From NCBI GenBank assembly GCA_012517325.1, contig JAAYVF010000046.1, positions 1-64,000 of the forward strand: a stretch of DNA of 64,000 nt. The letters are read 5' to 3'. Position numbers and translations under genes: made by a program. The first letter of the stretch is position 1; each line of letters starts with the position of its first letter. The notes under the pieces are model-generated. The model had not been told where the DNA came from and searched no databases. It saw only the letters and a program-made list of their open reading frames with translations. This DNA comes from Myxococcales bacterium. Its GTDB lineage: Bacteria > Lernaellota > Lernaellaia > Lernaellales > Lernaellaceae. Shown piece after piece: positions 1 through 8,033 of this stretch.

Positions 1-114
1 CAAAGCCCGATGCAAAACGGAAAATCGAAAGGGAACAACCAACTGGACGTGGGTCTATCAGGCCTCGGCTCCGAACTCTACGTAACCAAGGGGACATTTT
101 TGCTGCACAGTTGA
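1..114 (+). CDS. possible 3' end of an unidentified CDS (partial)
   Basis: One frame stays open from the first base to a TGA at 112-114, giving about 37 residues that end LLHS. I do not recognise the protein. The stop falls between two repeats resembling insertion-sequence ends, so this could be the tail of a transposase-type gene lying mostly outside the window. A short open frame at a window edge can also arise by chance. Confidence 0.2.
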   Translation, partial: QSPMQNGKSKGNNQLDVGLSGLGSELYVTKGTFLLHS

Positions 115-128
115 GGGGACATATTGCC
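88..128. repeat. two short direct repeats, possible insertion-sequence end
   Basis: AAGGGGACATTTTTGC (88-103) is followed 25 bp later by GAGGGGACATATTGCC (113-128). Spaced copies of a GGGGACAT-type motif are typical of the ends of IS21-like and some other insertion sequences. The other end and the transposase are not in the window, so the family assignment is an inference. From 129 to 240 I see no gene. Confidence 0.3.
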
Positions 129-240
129 TAAGTATAAACAAGGGTTTTTTAACCGTTCTTTTCATTCGTTCGGCGGGTCGGCAAACGGGCCGTCGTACCG
201 GCGTCCGGAGCGAGCGTAGATCAGTTATTTCCATACTTTA

Positions 241-426
241 TCATGAAAACACCCATTTAACGACCGCGCCGCCGATCGTCATCACTTGAAAGCCCAGCAC
301 GAACCACGTCAGGCGCTTGATCGACCGCAATTGCAGGTCGAAGTTCTCCCGCATCAACCCGCATTCGGCCTTCCGCACGTACAACCCGTTGTGATCGTGC
401 GACGACAACGTCTCTTTCATCGCCAT
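241..426 (-). CDS. small membrane protein, phage cluster (possible holin/haemolysin-like)
   Basis: A 61-residue product with a polar, charged N-terminal half and one hydrophobic segment at the C-terminus (around FVLGFQVMTIGGAVV). This layout resembles small phage membrane proteins of the XhlA or holin type, but no family can be assigned by eye. It is the last visible gene of the leftward cluster. A GGGGAG ribosome site lies 3 nt before the ATG at 426 and 9 nt before a second ATG at 420, so MKETLSS (start 420) may be the true N-terminus. A lysis role is suggested only by position and membrane topology. Confidence 0.5.
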   Translation of the reverse strand: MAMKETLSSHDHNGLYVRKAECGLMRENFDLQLRSIKRLTWFVLGFQVMTIGGAVVKWVFS

Positions 427-499
427 CCGCTCCCCTTCCCGCGCCCGGCGCGATGGTTTCGACCGCCCAAGAAGCAACCCGCTTACCCGTTGCGCCGCT

Positions 500-1111
500 T
501 CACGTCAGATCCTTCCACGGAAACAACGGACTGCATTCGACGTGAAAAATCGCCGAGGCGCGGTAGGACGGCTGATGGGCCGAATCGCGAAACGTCACCC
601 GCAACCGGCCGTTCAGCAGCGCAAACGAGTATTGAAAGACGCCGACCGACAAATCCAGGTTGTGCGCCGCGCCGCCGTCGCCAGTGTAAAACGTCGCCTC
701 GGACGACCGGTCGAAAAGCCGCGCCACATTCGCCCCGCCCGGTCCGTACCGGCCGATATCCGCCGCCGGCGCGCAATAATCCCAAACGACGATCCGCACG
801 AACCGTCCATTGACCCCATAATCCTGAAAGGACGCCGACACCGCGCCCACGTAATCGTCCGGATCGAACAACAAAACCGGTTGCTCATGGTAAAGGCACA
901 GCCAGGAGACGAACGCGGTGCCGCTATCCGGATGAATTCCGTGCGGCAGCCGTTCGGCTTGATAGGCGCCGGGAAGCGAAACCGCCTTGCTGGACTGCAG
1001 CAACCGGGCCGTCAGGTATTGCCGATTGTAATGCCGCGCCCGCACCGGCGCCCCGCTGCCGACCGTTCCCGAAAAAAAGCGGCAACCGTTCCGATCGTAA
1101 TAGAGCGTCAT
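500..1111 (-). CDS. phage-cluster protein, paralogue 3 of 3
   Basis: About 203 residues, function unknown. It is clearly related to the two genes just upstream (1145-1789 and 1830-2456). All three share an SLPG or ILPG turn near residues 40-50, an aromatic G-x-x-F/W strand, an F/V-D-x-x-DY-x-G motif near the middle, a PGG/PGM-type loop, and an ending with a CSP/SSP/CGP-like motif close to the C-terminus. Beta-rich composition and position downstream of the tail-tip genes suggest a minor tail or receptor-binding role (inference). The ATG at 1111 was chosen over a TTG at 1117 because AAAGGG lies 7 nt upstream of the ATG. Confidence 0.6.
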   Translation of the reverse strand: MTLYYDRNGCRFFSGTVGSGAPVRARHYNRQYLTARLLQSSKAVSLPGAYQAERLPHGIHPDSGTAFVSWLCLYHEQPVLLFDPDDYVGAVSASFQDYGVNGRFVRIVVWDYCAPAADIGRYGPGGANVARLFDRSSEATFYTGDGGAAHNLDLSVGVFQYSFALLNGRLRVTFRDSAHQPSYRASAIFHVECSPLFPWKDLT

Positions 1112-1144
1112 GCGCAAACCCTTTCCGTATCGCGCCGGGAGGCG

Positions 1145-1789
1145 TCAGAGGGACAATTCGGTCGGCAAGCGCGGCGAGCTTTCCACGCGGATGACCGCCA
1201 CCGCGCCGTCGTTGGCGTTTTTGCGGAAATCCAACAACAGACTGCCGCGATAATCACCGTTGCGCGGCACGTGAAAAATGAAATCGCACCCCTGCGCGGC
1301 GAGGACAATGACGTGCCGGCTGGACAACTCGTGATCCGACGAACCGTCCCCGATGTAGACGAATCCCTCGGCGGGAGTGAACCCAGGGGAGCCGACCTCG
1401 TGGTCGTTCGCGCCGCCGGGCATGAACGGCGGATAATTCTGGCCGTTCGCCAGCGCGCGGCACCACAATTTGACCCGCACCATACAGGCGAAAAATCCGC
1501 GCTCGCCGAAATCGGCGGCAAGCGCGCCCGCGTAATCGCGCCGATCCACCAGCACGCGCGTACCGACGCTCGTGCCGAACGCCTGCCAGGTCCAGAACAC
1601 CGCGCCGCTGTGGTGGACCATTTCGGTGAGGCACGGATGAATCCAATTGCCGGGCAGGCTGGCGGCTTTGACATTTCGCAGGAAGTGGCAATTGTCGGCC
1701 AAGGCGCTCAGATGTTGGAGCCGGATCCCCTGCCCGACCGCCACCTCGGTCTCGCGCAACCGCTGGCCTTCGTAATCGACGTATTCCAT
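1145..1789 (-). CDS. phage-cluster protein, paralogue 2 of 3
   Basis: A 214-residue protein of unknown function and the middle member of the tandem family. Shared landmarks are ASLPGNW near residue 45, V-D-RRDYAGAL near residue 83, MPGGANDHE near residue 123, and ESSPRLP near the end. No signal peptide or transmembrane segment is seen. It is preceded by an AGGTGA ribosome site and lies 40 bp after the previous paralogue, so all three are probably co-transcribed with the tail genes. An adhesin or decoration role is an inference from position. Confidence 0.6.
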   Translation of the reverse strand: MEYVDYEGQRLRETEVAVGQGIRLQHLSALADNCHFLRNVKAASLPGNWIHPCLTEMVHHSGAVFWTWQAFGTSVGTRVLVDRRDYAGALAADFGERGFFACMVRVKLWCRALANGQNYPPFMPGGANDHEVGSPGFTPAEGFVYIGDGSSDHELSSRHVIVLAAQGCDFIFHVPRNGDYRGSLLLDFRKNANDGAVAVIRVESSPRLPTELSL

Positions 1790-1829
1790 GGTTGATTCAC
1801 CTGCTTTCGCTAAACTCCAATCGACCCAC

Positions 1830-2456
1830 TTAGAAAGAAGGCGGCGCGAACACCGGCCCGCACTCGACGAGAAATTTGACCGCCGCGGCTAGCAAATCAT
1901 CGGCATCGGTCGTGTTGTCGGCAAAGGCGGCCCAAAGGCCGCCGCCGTCCGCCTTGCCGACGGAAAACGTGAAAACAAACCGCCCGTCCGCGAAGGAACA
2001 GCCGCGGCTAACCTGCTCGGCCGGTCCGTCGGGCGGCAAATAGAGGTGCGCCACTCCCGGCGCGCCGCTCAGGTGGTCGTCCTCCATTCCCGGCAAGTAC
2101 GAATAGATATCGCCTTTGAACAGCGCCCAGCAATGAATCGACACGATCCGCCCGATAAATCCGGAAGCGCAAAACAAGGGCGATAAAATCCCCTCATAAT
2201 CACGCGGGTCCACGATGCGGTGCGACGAACCAGGCTCGAACGGCAGCAACAACCAGAAACAGGCGCCCCCCTCCGCGACGGCTGTCGCAAAGCCGCGTGT
2301 GCAGTTGCCCGGCAGGATCGAACTCCGGGTGTTTTTTAAAAACGATGCCGCGTTCAGCAACCGGTTGTGCAAATACGCGTAAGTCGGTTTGGCGACCGCC
2401 GCCGGATCGGCCTGCCAGCTCAAGCCCTCGCCGTCCCGATACGGAGTCGAACTCAT
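1830..2456 (-). CDS. phage-cluster protein, paralogue 1 of 3
   Basis: A 208-residue protein starting MSSTPY. It is the first of three related genes and shares the LPGN turn, V-D-PRDYEGIL, LPGMEDDH and V-ECGP landmarks with its neighbours. The start is fixed by an ATGA overlap (2453-2456) with the stop of the upstream tail gene, which implies translational coupling. A longer upstream frame exists but lies inside that gene and was rejected. Function is unknown; a distal tail component is most likely from context. Confidence 0.6.
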   Translation of the reverse strand: MSSTPYRDGEGLSWQADPAAVAKPTYAYLHNRLLNAASFLKNTRSSILPGNCTRGFATAVAEGGACFWLLLPFEPGSSHRIVDPRDYEGILSPLFCASGFIGRIVSIHCWALFKGDIYSYLPGMEDDHLSGAPGVAHLYLPPDGPAEQVSRGCSFADGRFVFTFSVGKADGGGLWAAFADNTTDADDLLAAAVKFLVECGPVFAPPSF

Positions 2457-4300
2457 GTTTGCGTCCTCCACCGGCTGTAGTCGCTGATCCGGCCGCCGTC
2501 GTAAGGCGAACACCACCAGCCGTAAGCGATTTTGGTTTCCTCGGGAAGCGTTTCGTCGAAGTCCGGCAGCGTTTTGGTCGCCCAGACGCCGCCGTGAAAA
2601 TCGAGTTGGCGCCGGACGAGCTGCAACGTGACCGCGCCGCTCTCGAAATCGCGCTGGCTTTGCAGAAGGTAAAACAGCGATCGCGAAAAGCCGTCGCCCT
2701 GCCAGCTCACGCGCATGTTCGGCAACAGCGAAAGCCCGACGATCGGCAAGCGGACTTCGAGGAGCACCGCGGGTTTTTCGACGAGCGCCAGATAGCGGTC
2801 GGCAATCTCCAGCGCGTCGATCTCGCGCCAGATCCAATCGCTTTCGATTTGCAGCACCGCCGCGCCGATCCCCGTTTTGCCGCGCCGCAGACAGCGTTCG
2901 TAGCGGGCGGTCCGGGGATTGCGGCGGTACCGCAGTTCCACGCCGTCATAACGCCAGTTCGGCGGATCGAGGCGATGCCGTTGCGAATCCTGCACGACCA
3001 GGCTGTCCAAATCCGCCACCGTTTCGCTGTCGGGGTCTTCCCAGGCAAACAATTTGTACGGCGCGATTTCAAAACAATCGCCGCGCACCGCCAGAACCAG
3101 GCCTGCATCACGACACAGGTCGGCGATCCAATCGGTGATCAACCGGCGGCGACGATCCAGGAAAGCGCGAAAGCGAAACGGCGTCGTGACCTGGGAAAAG
3201 CTCGTGCCGATTTGCTCCGCGGCCACCCCGCCGTAACGGACCAACAGGTCGCGGACCAGATCGACAGGGTCCTCGAGCAGATAGCCGTCCGCCGCGTCCA
3301 GATTGCCCCGCGCCCGGATCACGAAAACCTGATCGCCGCGCTCCCAATGGTTGTTTTCCGGGTCCGCCTCGCCGTTCGACCGCAGGAGCGCAAACGCGCC
3401 GTTCGGCTGACCGTTGGCCGTTTCCGCCTTGGTCGGGAATTTTCCCCGCCAGGCCGGCGAACCGCGCAAAATGCCGCCGGGAGCCTGCCACTGGGCCACC
3501 TCGCCAAGCAGCCCGAGTTGCCCGCCGATGCCGGGATCGGCCAACCGGCAGCCCAACAATCGGTTGCCGGCGTCCATGGCGACCCGGCGATCCACCACCG
3601 CCGCGGGCAAGGCAAAGTAGCTGGGCCGGTCGCTCCAATCGCCGTAAAGAATCGGCACGGGTTCGCCGAGCAGGTTGGGATCGAGCAAATCCTGCTCGTG
3701 TTCGTCCGTCGCCTGATCGAAGGAACGAAACGGCACGAGACGATCGTGCCGCGCCAGGTAGGTTGTCGCCCGAAAACGGAAGACCTCGGCGGTGATCTCG
3801 ACGCCGTCCTGCAGCACCTGGCCCCGGAAAAGCAGCGAGTCCTCGTCGAGGGTGTCGCTCGTCGTGCGATACAGCCAGACCTCGACGGGCCGGAAGGATT
3901 CGCCCCCGGTCAAATTCGCGTGCAACAAAACGAGCAGTTCCTCGACTTGTTGCCGGCCCAGATGATGACGGGCGATTTCGAAACTGAAATCGGGCAGCAC
4001 CACCGAGGGCTGCACCCGATCGCCCACCGATTCGCGAATCATCGCCTGCGTGACAATCCGGCATTCGTAAACGCCGGCATCGCTTGCCGCCGGCCCCTGT
4101 CGGATGAACACCGACGACGGCCCCACGGCGAAACGACGCCAGGCCGTGGCCGGGTAATGAAAACCCAGCTTCACCAGGAAGCGTTCCCGCGAGACCTCCG
4201 TGATGTCGGCGCCGGCCAGCCGCGCCCATTGCTCCCCAGGCAGCAACGCCGGTTCCGCGGGCTCGGCCTCCACGTCAAAGAGCAACGGCCGCCATGCCAT
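2453..4300 (-). CDS. large phage tail protein (tail-tip/baseplate candidate)
   Basis: A 615-residue protein starting MAWRPLL, behind a strong AGGAGG site. It is beta-rich, with no signal peptide or transmembrane segment. I recognise no catalytic motif. Its place after the 1101-residue tail protein and a peptidase-like gene, and before three small paralogues, fits a tail-tip hub or host-specificity protein. The pairing of a tail-tip protein with a small peptidase recalls the L/K/J region of lambdoid phages, but no sequence match is claimed. It overlaps the upstream gene by 26 bp and the downstream gene by 4 bp. Confidence 0.6.
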   Translation of the reverse strand: MAWRPLLFDVEAEPAEPALLPGEQWARLAGADITEVSRERFLVKLGFHYPATAWRRFAVGPSSVFIRQGPAASDAGVYECRIVTQAMIRESVGDRVQPSVVLPDFSFEIARHHLGRQQVEELLVLLHANLTGGESFRPVEVWLYRTTSDTLDEDSLLFRGQVLQDGVEITAEVFRFRATTYLARHDRLVPFRSFDQATDEHEQDLLDPNLLGEPVPILYGDWSDRPSYFALPAAVVDRRVAMDAGNRLLGCRLADPGIGGQLGLLGEVAQWQAPGGILRGSPAWRGKFPTKAETANGQPNGAFALLRSNGEADPENNHWERGDQVFVIRARGNLDAADGYLLEDPVDLVRDLLVRYGGVAAEQIGTSFSQVTTPFRFRAFLDRRRRLITDWIADLCRDAGLVLAVRGDCFEIAPYKLFAWEDPDSETVADLDSLVVQDSQRHRLDPPNWRYDGVELRYRRNPRTARYERCLRRGKTGIGAAVLQIESDWIWREIDALEIADRYLALVEKPAVLLEVRLPIVGLSLLPNMRVSWQGDGFSRSLFYLLQSQRDFESGAVTLQLVRRQLDFHGGVWATKTLPDFDETLPEETKIAYGWWCSPYDGGRISDYSRWRTQT

Positions 4301-4676
4301 GCCTGACCCTCCTTTTCGCCGCCCCGGTCGAAACCGGCGCGGATCGCCCGGCCGCGCGCGACCTCGCCCGAACCGCCGCCAGGTATTCCAGCAAATCCGG
4401 CGATTCGAGCAGGGTCGCCAGCAACAGATTGGCGGTGCGGTCGACAACCGCATCGTCGTCGTGCAAATCCGTTTCGCCGGCGGCGTTCCAAATGCCGTGC
4501 AGCACCTCGTGCAGCAAGGTCGCCGCCAGACAGCAAAAACCCTGGCCGGTATCCAGTTCGATCCGGCCCTGGTCGTGGTCGGCCCGGCCGAGATAGCCGT
4601 CGAGGTTGGCCGACAACCGGACCTCGTAGACGAACGGCCCGATTTTGATCAACGCCGGCGGTCGCGGTTCAGTCAT
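4275..4676 (-). CDS. zincin-like metallopeptidase-fold protein in tail module
   Basis: A 133-residue protein with a clear HExxH zinc-peptidase motif, LLHEVLHGIW, with His56, Glu57 and His60. An acidic stretch (GETDLHDDD) follows 6-15 residues later and could supply a third ligand. The N-terminal half is a short beta region, like minimal zincins of the SprT/ImmA type. The gene sits between two tail genes. Possible roles are processing of a virion protein or local cell-wall attack during entry, but it could also be a structural relic. The motif is seen; the role is inferred. Confidence 0.65.
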   Translation of the reverse strand: MTEPRPPALIKIGPFVYEVRLSANLDGYLGRADHDQGRIELDTGQGFCCLAATLLHEVLHGIWNAAGETDLHDDDAVVDRTANLLLATLLESPDLLEYLAAVRARSRAAGRSAPVSTGAAKRRVRHGMAAVAL

Positions 4677-4697
4677 GATTCGCCTCGTCCGAAGGTT

Positions 4698-7600
4698 TCA
4701 TTCTCCGGCCTCCTCGATGCGCAGCACCGTCGTGCCGTAATCATCGCCGCGCATGCGCCAATTTTGCTGCTCGTCGCCGAAATAGCCGTACACGGCCAGG
4801 CAATCCTCGGTCGGCGCCGCTTCGCTCGACGACAGCGCCTCCACCGATTGCACTTGTTCCGGCTTCAACAAAACGAACACCGGATCGTGCCGGCCGGCCT
4901 GCCGGAAAGCCTGCAGCAGCGGTTCGCGCTGGTCGGGACGGAAATCCTCGAGCCGGATTTCGGCGGTGCGCACGTAGACCGGATTGGCGGCGTAGCGCGC
5001 GCCGGGTGCGGCGAACAGGCGGGCATATTCCTTGACGCCCCAGGAAAAGTCGGCGGCGAAGTTGTAGGCCGGTTGCACGAACCCCGCGCCCTCACCGATC
5101 GCCAGCAGGCGACCGAGCTGGAAAAACGCCGGGCAGCTGCCGAACCCTTCCGGGCCGAAGCTCATTTCCAGCGTCAGCCGGCTGACGTTTTTTCCCGCCA
5201 GATCGGCCACGAGCGTCGGCTGACCGGCCAATCGCGTCAGGTTGTACCGGCCGACCGATTCGACGCCGTTCGCCGATTCCGTGCAAATCAGGTTCAACCG
5301 CAATTCGCCGGACGATCGCGCGAAGGAATCGAAATTGTGCCCCAGCAAGGCCAGATACCGCAGCGGCACGAAGCGGCCGAAGTCCAAGGTGAGCGAGGCG
5401 AAGCCGGTTTGCGCGGACCGCCATTTGACGCCCAATCGCGGGTCCAGCACATTGGCCGCCGGATAATCCGTCTGCCCCCCGACATCGCTGACCGCGGCCG
5501 TGTCGCCGCTGAATTCGTAGGCCAGCACGAAGGACGCCGTGGGCGTCATGACGTCCGCCGTTTCCGGCGTATCGCAGTCCTGGAACCGGACGAGCAATTG
5601 ATACGGCCGGCCCTGGATCAGCCCATGCGAATACGGCACCACCTCTAGGGCGCGCGTCACGAACTGACCCGCCTGTCCCGGCGAGAGAACGAACGGATAA
5701 ATCTTGTCGTCCTCGTAGCGGATCAGCGGCGCGGTATGCTGGTCGTGGCCGATTTCCCGTATCTTGATCCAGCCGATTTGCCCGGTTGCCGCGCCGGATG
5801 CCGGCCCGGAATTGCCGATGATCGCCAGTTCGATGCCCCGGCGATAAACCGCCGGCTCGCCGTTATTCACGATCACGCTGCTGATGACCGGTTCGTCGAC
5901 ATAGGCGGTGATCACCGTCCCGGCCGATTCATGGCCCATCTGATCCAGGTGGGTAACCTTGTAGAGGTAGCACCCGTACGCTTCGAGCGTCTCGTCGAAA
6001 AACGCGTGATTGGCGCCGAACAAAACTTCCTTGCCGGCACCGCCGAAACCATCGCGGCGCAAGACGAGCCATTCCTCGGTATTATTGTCCGAGCCGATTT
6101 TGGCGGCCTGATAAAGCCGGCTGCCCAGGTAATCGGAATTGGTCGGCAACCGCCAGCCGAGCAGGATCCGTTGGCCGAATTCCTGAAAATAGACCTCGGT
6201 ATCATCCGGCGCTTCCTCGTCCGGATTGACGAAGCCGCCGCCGTCGGGCGTGCCGTAGGCATAGCCGTTCGCCGACGACAAACTTTGCACGCGCGGATCG
6301 ACCAGCGGCTGCACCGTGCCCGGATCGGCCGAAAACGCCACCGAATCGTTCGTCAAATCAATCTCGGTCAGACCGGCGGCCGTCCCGACCGCCACGCGGC
6401 CGTACCCCGCGATCTCCTCGATACCGTAAGTGTCCTGACGAAGGCCCGCCAAGGCCGTGCAGGACAAGGCGTCGACGGCGTTCACCCCGCCGGGCAGCAC
6501 ATTGAAATTCGCCTGATTCGCCGCATAGCCGCCGCGGCACCGGCCGTTGCTCTCGCCGAGGCCGGGCCGGCTTTCATCGGTCTGGCACGCCCACAGGCCC
6601 GAGCGAAAACCGGCGAACACCACGGTCGCGTCTTCCGTCGCCGTAGTTGCCAACGCCAAGGCGGTGATATTCGATCGGGGCATCCCCCGATAGGCCGTGT
6701 TGAATTCCTGATGATCGTCCAAAACATGAAACCGGCAATCCATGACCGCCGGACTGTCGTTGCGGACATAGAGGTTCAAGGCAAGAGGGCCGGCCGGCAA
6801 GCCGTCGAGGGTCGCCACCGTCTGTCCCGCGCCGTAACCGAAGCCGCCGCCGGAGAGCCGCAACGACGACGTTTCGGCCGCCGGTTCCATGGTGCGATCG
6901 AACCGCAGCCAATAACGATCAATCGGAAAGTCGATCGAACCGATTTCCACGCCGTTTTGCAGCGCCGACAACCGGTCCGTCACGACGCCGTTCACCATTT
7001 CGCGCCGCCGTTGCAGGGCGATCACCTGCTCGTCGCCGTGCGGAAAATGAATCTGCAGCGACACCTGGCCGACGTGATCGTTCGCGTCGACCGGCCAGGC
7101 GGTTTCGAGCGAAACGTAGGCCGTCAACTCCCCGGCGATGAGCGCGTTGCGGCGTAGAAACACATAGCCGGGAGTGCCGTCTTCCTCGGCGGCGGTTTGC
7201 ATCTGCAATTCGTAAATCCGGCAGGCGGACGCGCCGTGGCGATCGTCCAGCAGCCATCCCGCGGACAGTTCGCCGTCGGCGAAATCCTCGGACACGGTAC
7301 CGCAGACCGTGGCATCGGCGAGCCAGCCGTTTTTACCCGCGGACAGTTCGGTCCCGTCGTATTTGACGGCGACCGTGTTGCCGCAAACAAAATACAGCCG
7401 CGAACCCAGACCGGACACTTTCCGCGGCGACAGATGCCGCCACCAGGGCGCCGCCCGATGCGAAATGCCGGTTTCCAGATCGACGATTTCCGCCTGGTAA
7501 ATACCCGGCCGCCCGCTGACGCGGGAACAGACCGCCAGGAACCCCGCATGTTCGCCGCCATCTCCGGCCAGACCGTCGCCGTTGAAGCCGTAGATACCGG

Positions 7601-8003
7601 TCACTTCATCGGCCAGCAAAGCCGGCTGCGTCGTCAGCGACAGAAACGGCTCCCAGTCCGACGGCGTACTGTTCTCCTGCATCGTCCGCCAATTCAGGCG
7701 GTACACTCCCCGGCCTTCGTCGGCGAGATACAGGTAGCCGTTCAATTCCGTCGTTTGATGAAAGCCGCCGGCGTTCGGAGAAAAGGCATAGCCAAGCCGC
7801 CGATTCGCCGTCAGGTTGATGAGAACCACGTGAACGTCGGTCAGGTAGGCGGCCAGATATTCGCCGGTCATCAGGCGCCAGACCTGAACGTCCCGCACGA
7901 CATTGGACTCGGGGCCGTCGGTCACGTGCAAGAACGGATCGACCCAGGCCGGTTCGGCGGTTGTTCGATAACCGCGCGTCAGCACCCATCCATTGGTTTC
8001 CAC
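4698..8003 (-). CDS. giant tail-tip/tail-fibre protein with Fn3-like and discoidin-like regions
   Basis: At 1101 residues this is the largest product of the phage cluster. The N-terminal ~550 residues are beta-rich with repeated short strands and may form a propeller-like platform. A fibronectin-III-like stretch (IxLGWRLP...Y-x-V) begins near residue 600. A region near residues 830-960 (YPAANVLDPRLGVKW... L-x-LDFG) looks like an F5/8 type C (discoidin) carbohydrate-binding fold. The C-terminal ~120 residues resemble a tail-attachment domain. Host-surface recognition is the likely role. The GTG start at 8003 has AAAGGAG 7 nt upstream. Fold assignments are by eye. Confidence 0.65.
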   Translation of the reverse strand: METNGWVLTRGYRTTAEPAWVDPFLHVTDGPESNVVRDVQVWRLMTGEYLAAYLTDVHVVLINLTANRRLGYAFSPNAGGFHQTTELNGYLYLADEGRGVYRLNWRTMQENSTPSDWEPFLSLTTQPALLADEVTGIYGFNGDGLAGDGGEHAGFLAVCSRVSGRPGIYQAEIVDLETGISHRAAPWWRHLSPRKVSGLGSRLYFVCGNTVAVKYDGTELSAGKNGWLADATVCGTVSEDFADGELSAGWLLDDRHGASACRIYELQMQTAAEEDGTPGYVFLRRNALIAGELTAYVSLETAWPVDANDHVGQVSLQIHFPHGDEQVIALQRRREMVNGVVTDRLSALQNGVEIGSIDFPIDRYWLRFDRTMEPAAETSSLRLSGGGFGYGAGQTVATLDGLPAGPLALNLYVRNDSPAVMDCRFHVLDDHQEFNTAYRGMPRSNITALALATTATEDATVVFAGFRSGLWACQTDESRPGLGESNGRCRGGYAANQANFNVLPGGVNAVDALSCTALAGLRQDTYGIEEIAGYGRVAVGTAAGLTEIDLTNDSVAFSADPGTVQPLVDPRVQSLSSANGYAYGTPDGGGFVNPDEEAPDDTEVYFQEFGQRILLGWRLPTNSDYLGSRLYQAAKIGSDNNTEEWLVLRRDGFGGAGKEVLFGANHAFFDETLEAYGCYLYKVTHLDQMGHESAGTVITAYVDEPVISSVIVNNGEPAVYRRGIELAIIGNSGPASGAATGQIGWIKIREIGHDQHTAPLIRYEDDKIYPFVLSPGQAGQFVTRALEVVPYSHGLIQGRPYQLLVRFQDCDTPETADVMTPTASFVLAYEFSGDTAAVSDVGGQTDYPAANVLDPRLGVKWRSAQTGFASLTLDFGRFVPLRYLALLGHNFDSFARSSGELRLNLICTESANGVESVGRYNLTRLAGQPTLVADLAGKNVSRLTLEMSFGPEGFGSCPAFFQLGRLLAIGEGAGFVQPAYNFAADFSWGVKEYARLFAAPGARYAANPVYVRTAEIRLEDFRPDQREPLLQAFRQAGRHDPVFVLLKPEQVQSVEALSSSEAAPTEDCLAVYGYFGDEQQNWRMRGDDYGTTVLRIEEAGE

Positions 8004-8033
8004 GAAACCGCTCCTTTCACTCGAGTGGCGGGA

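Noticed and set aside
542-1795. 417-codon open frame on the + strand
   Set aside because: It runs antisense across two related phage genes that have ribosome sites. High G+C keeps the opposite strand free of stops, and the product is Arg/Gln/Val-rich and unlike any protein.
2297-4306. 669-codon open frame on the + strand
   Set aside because: Antisense shadow of the 615-residue tail protein; same low-quality composition, no ribosome site.
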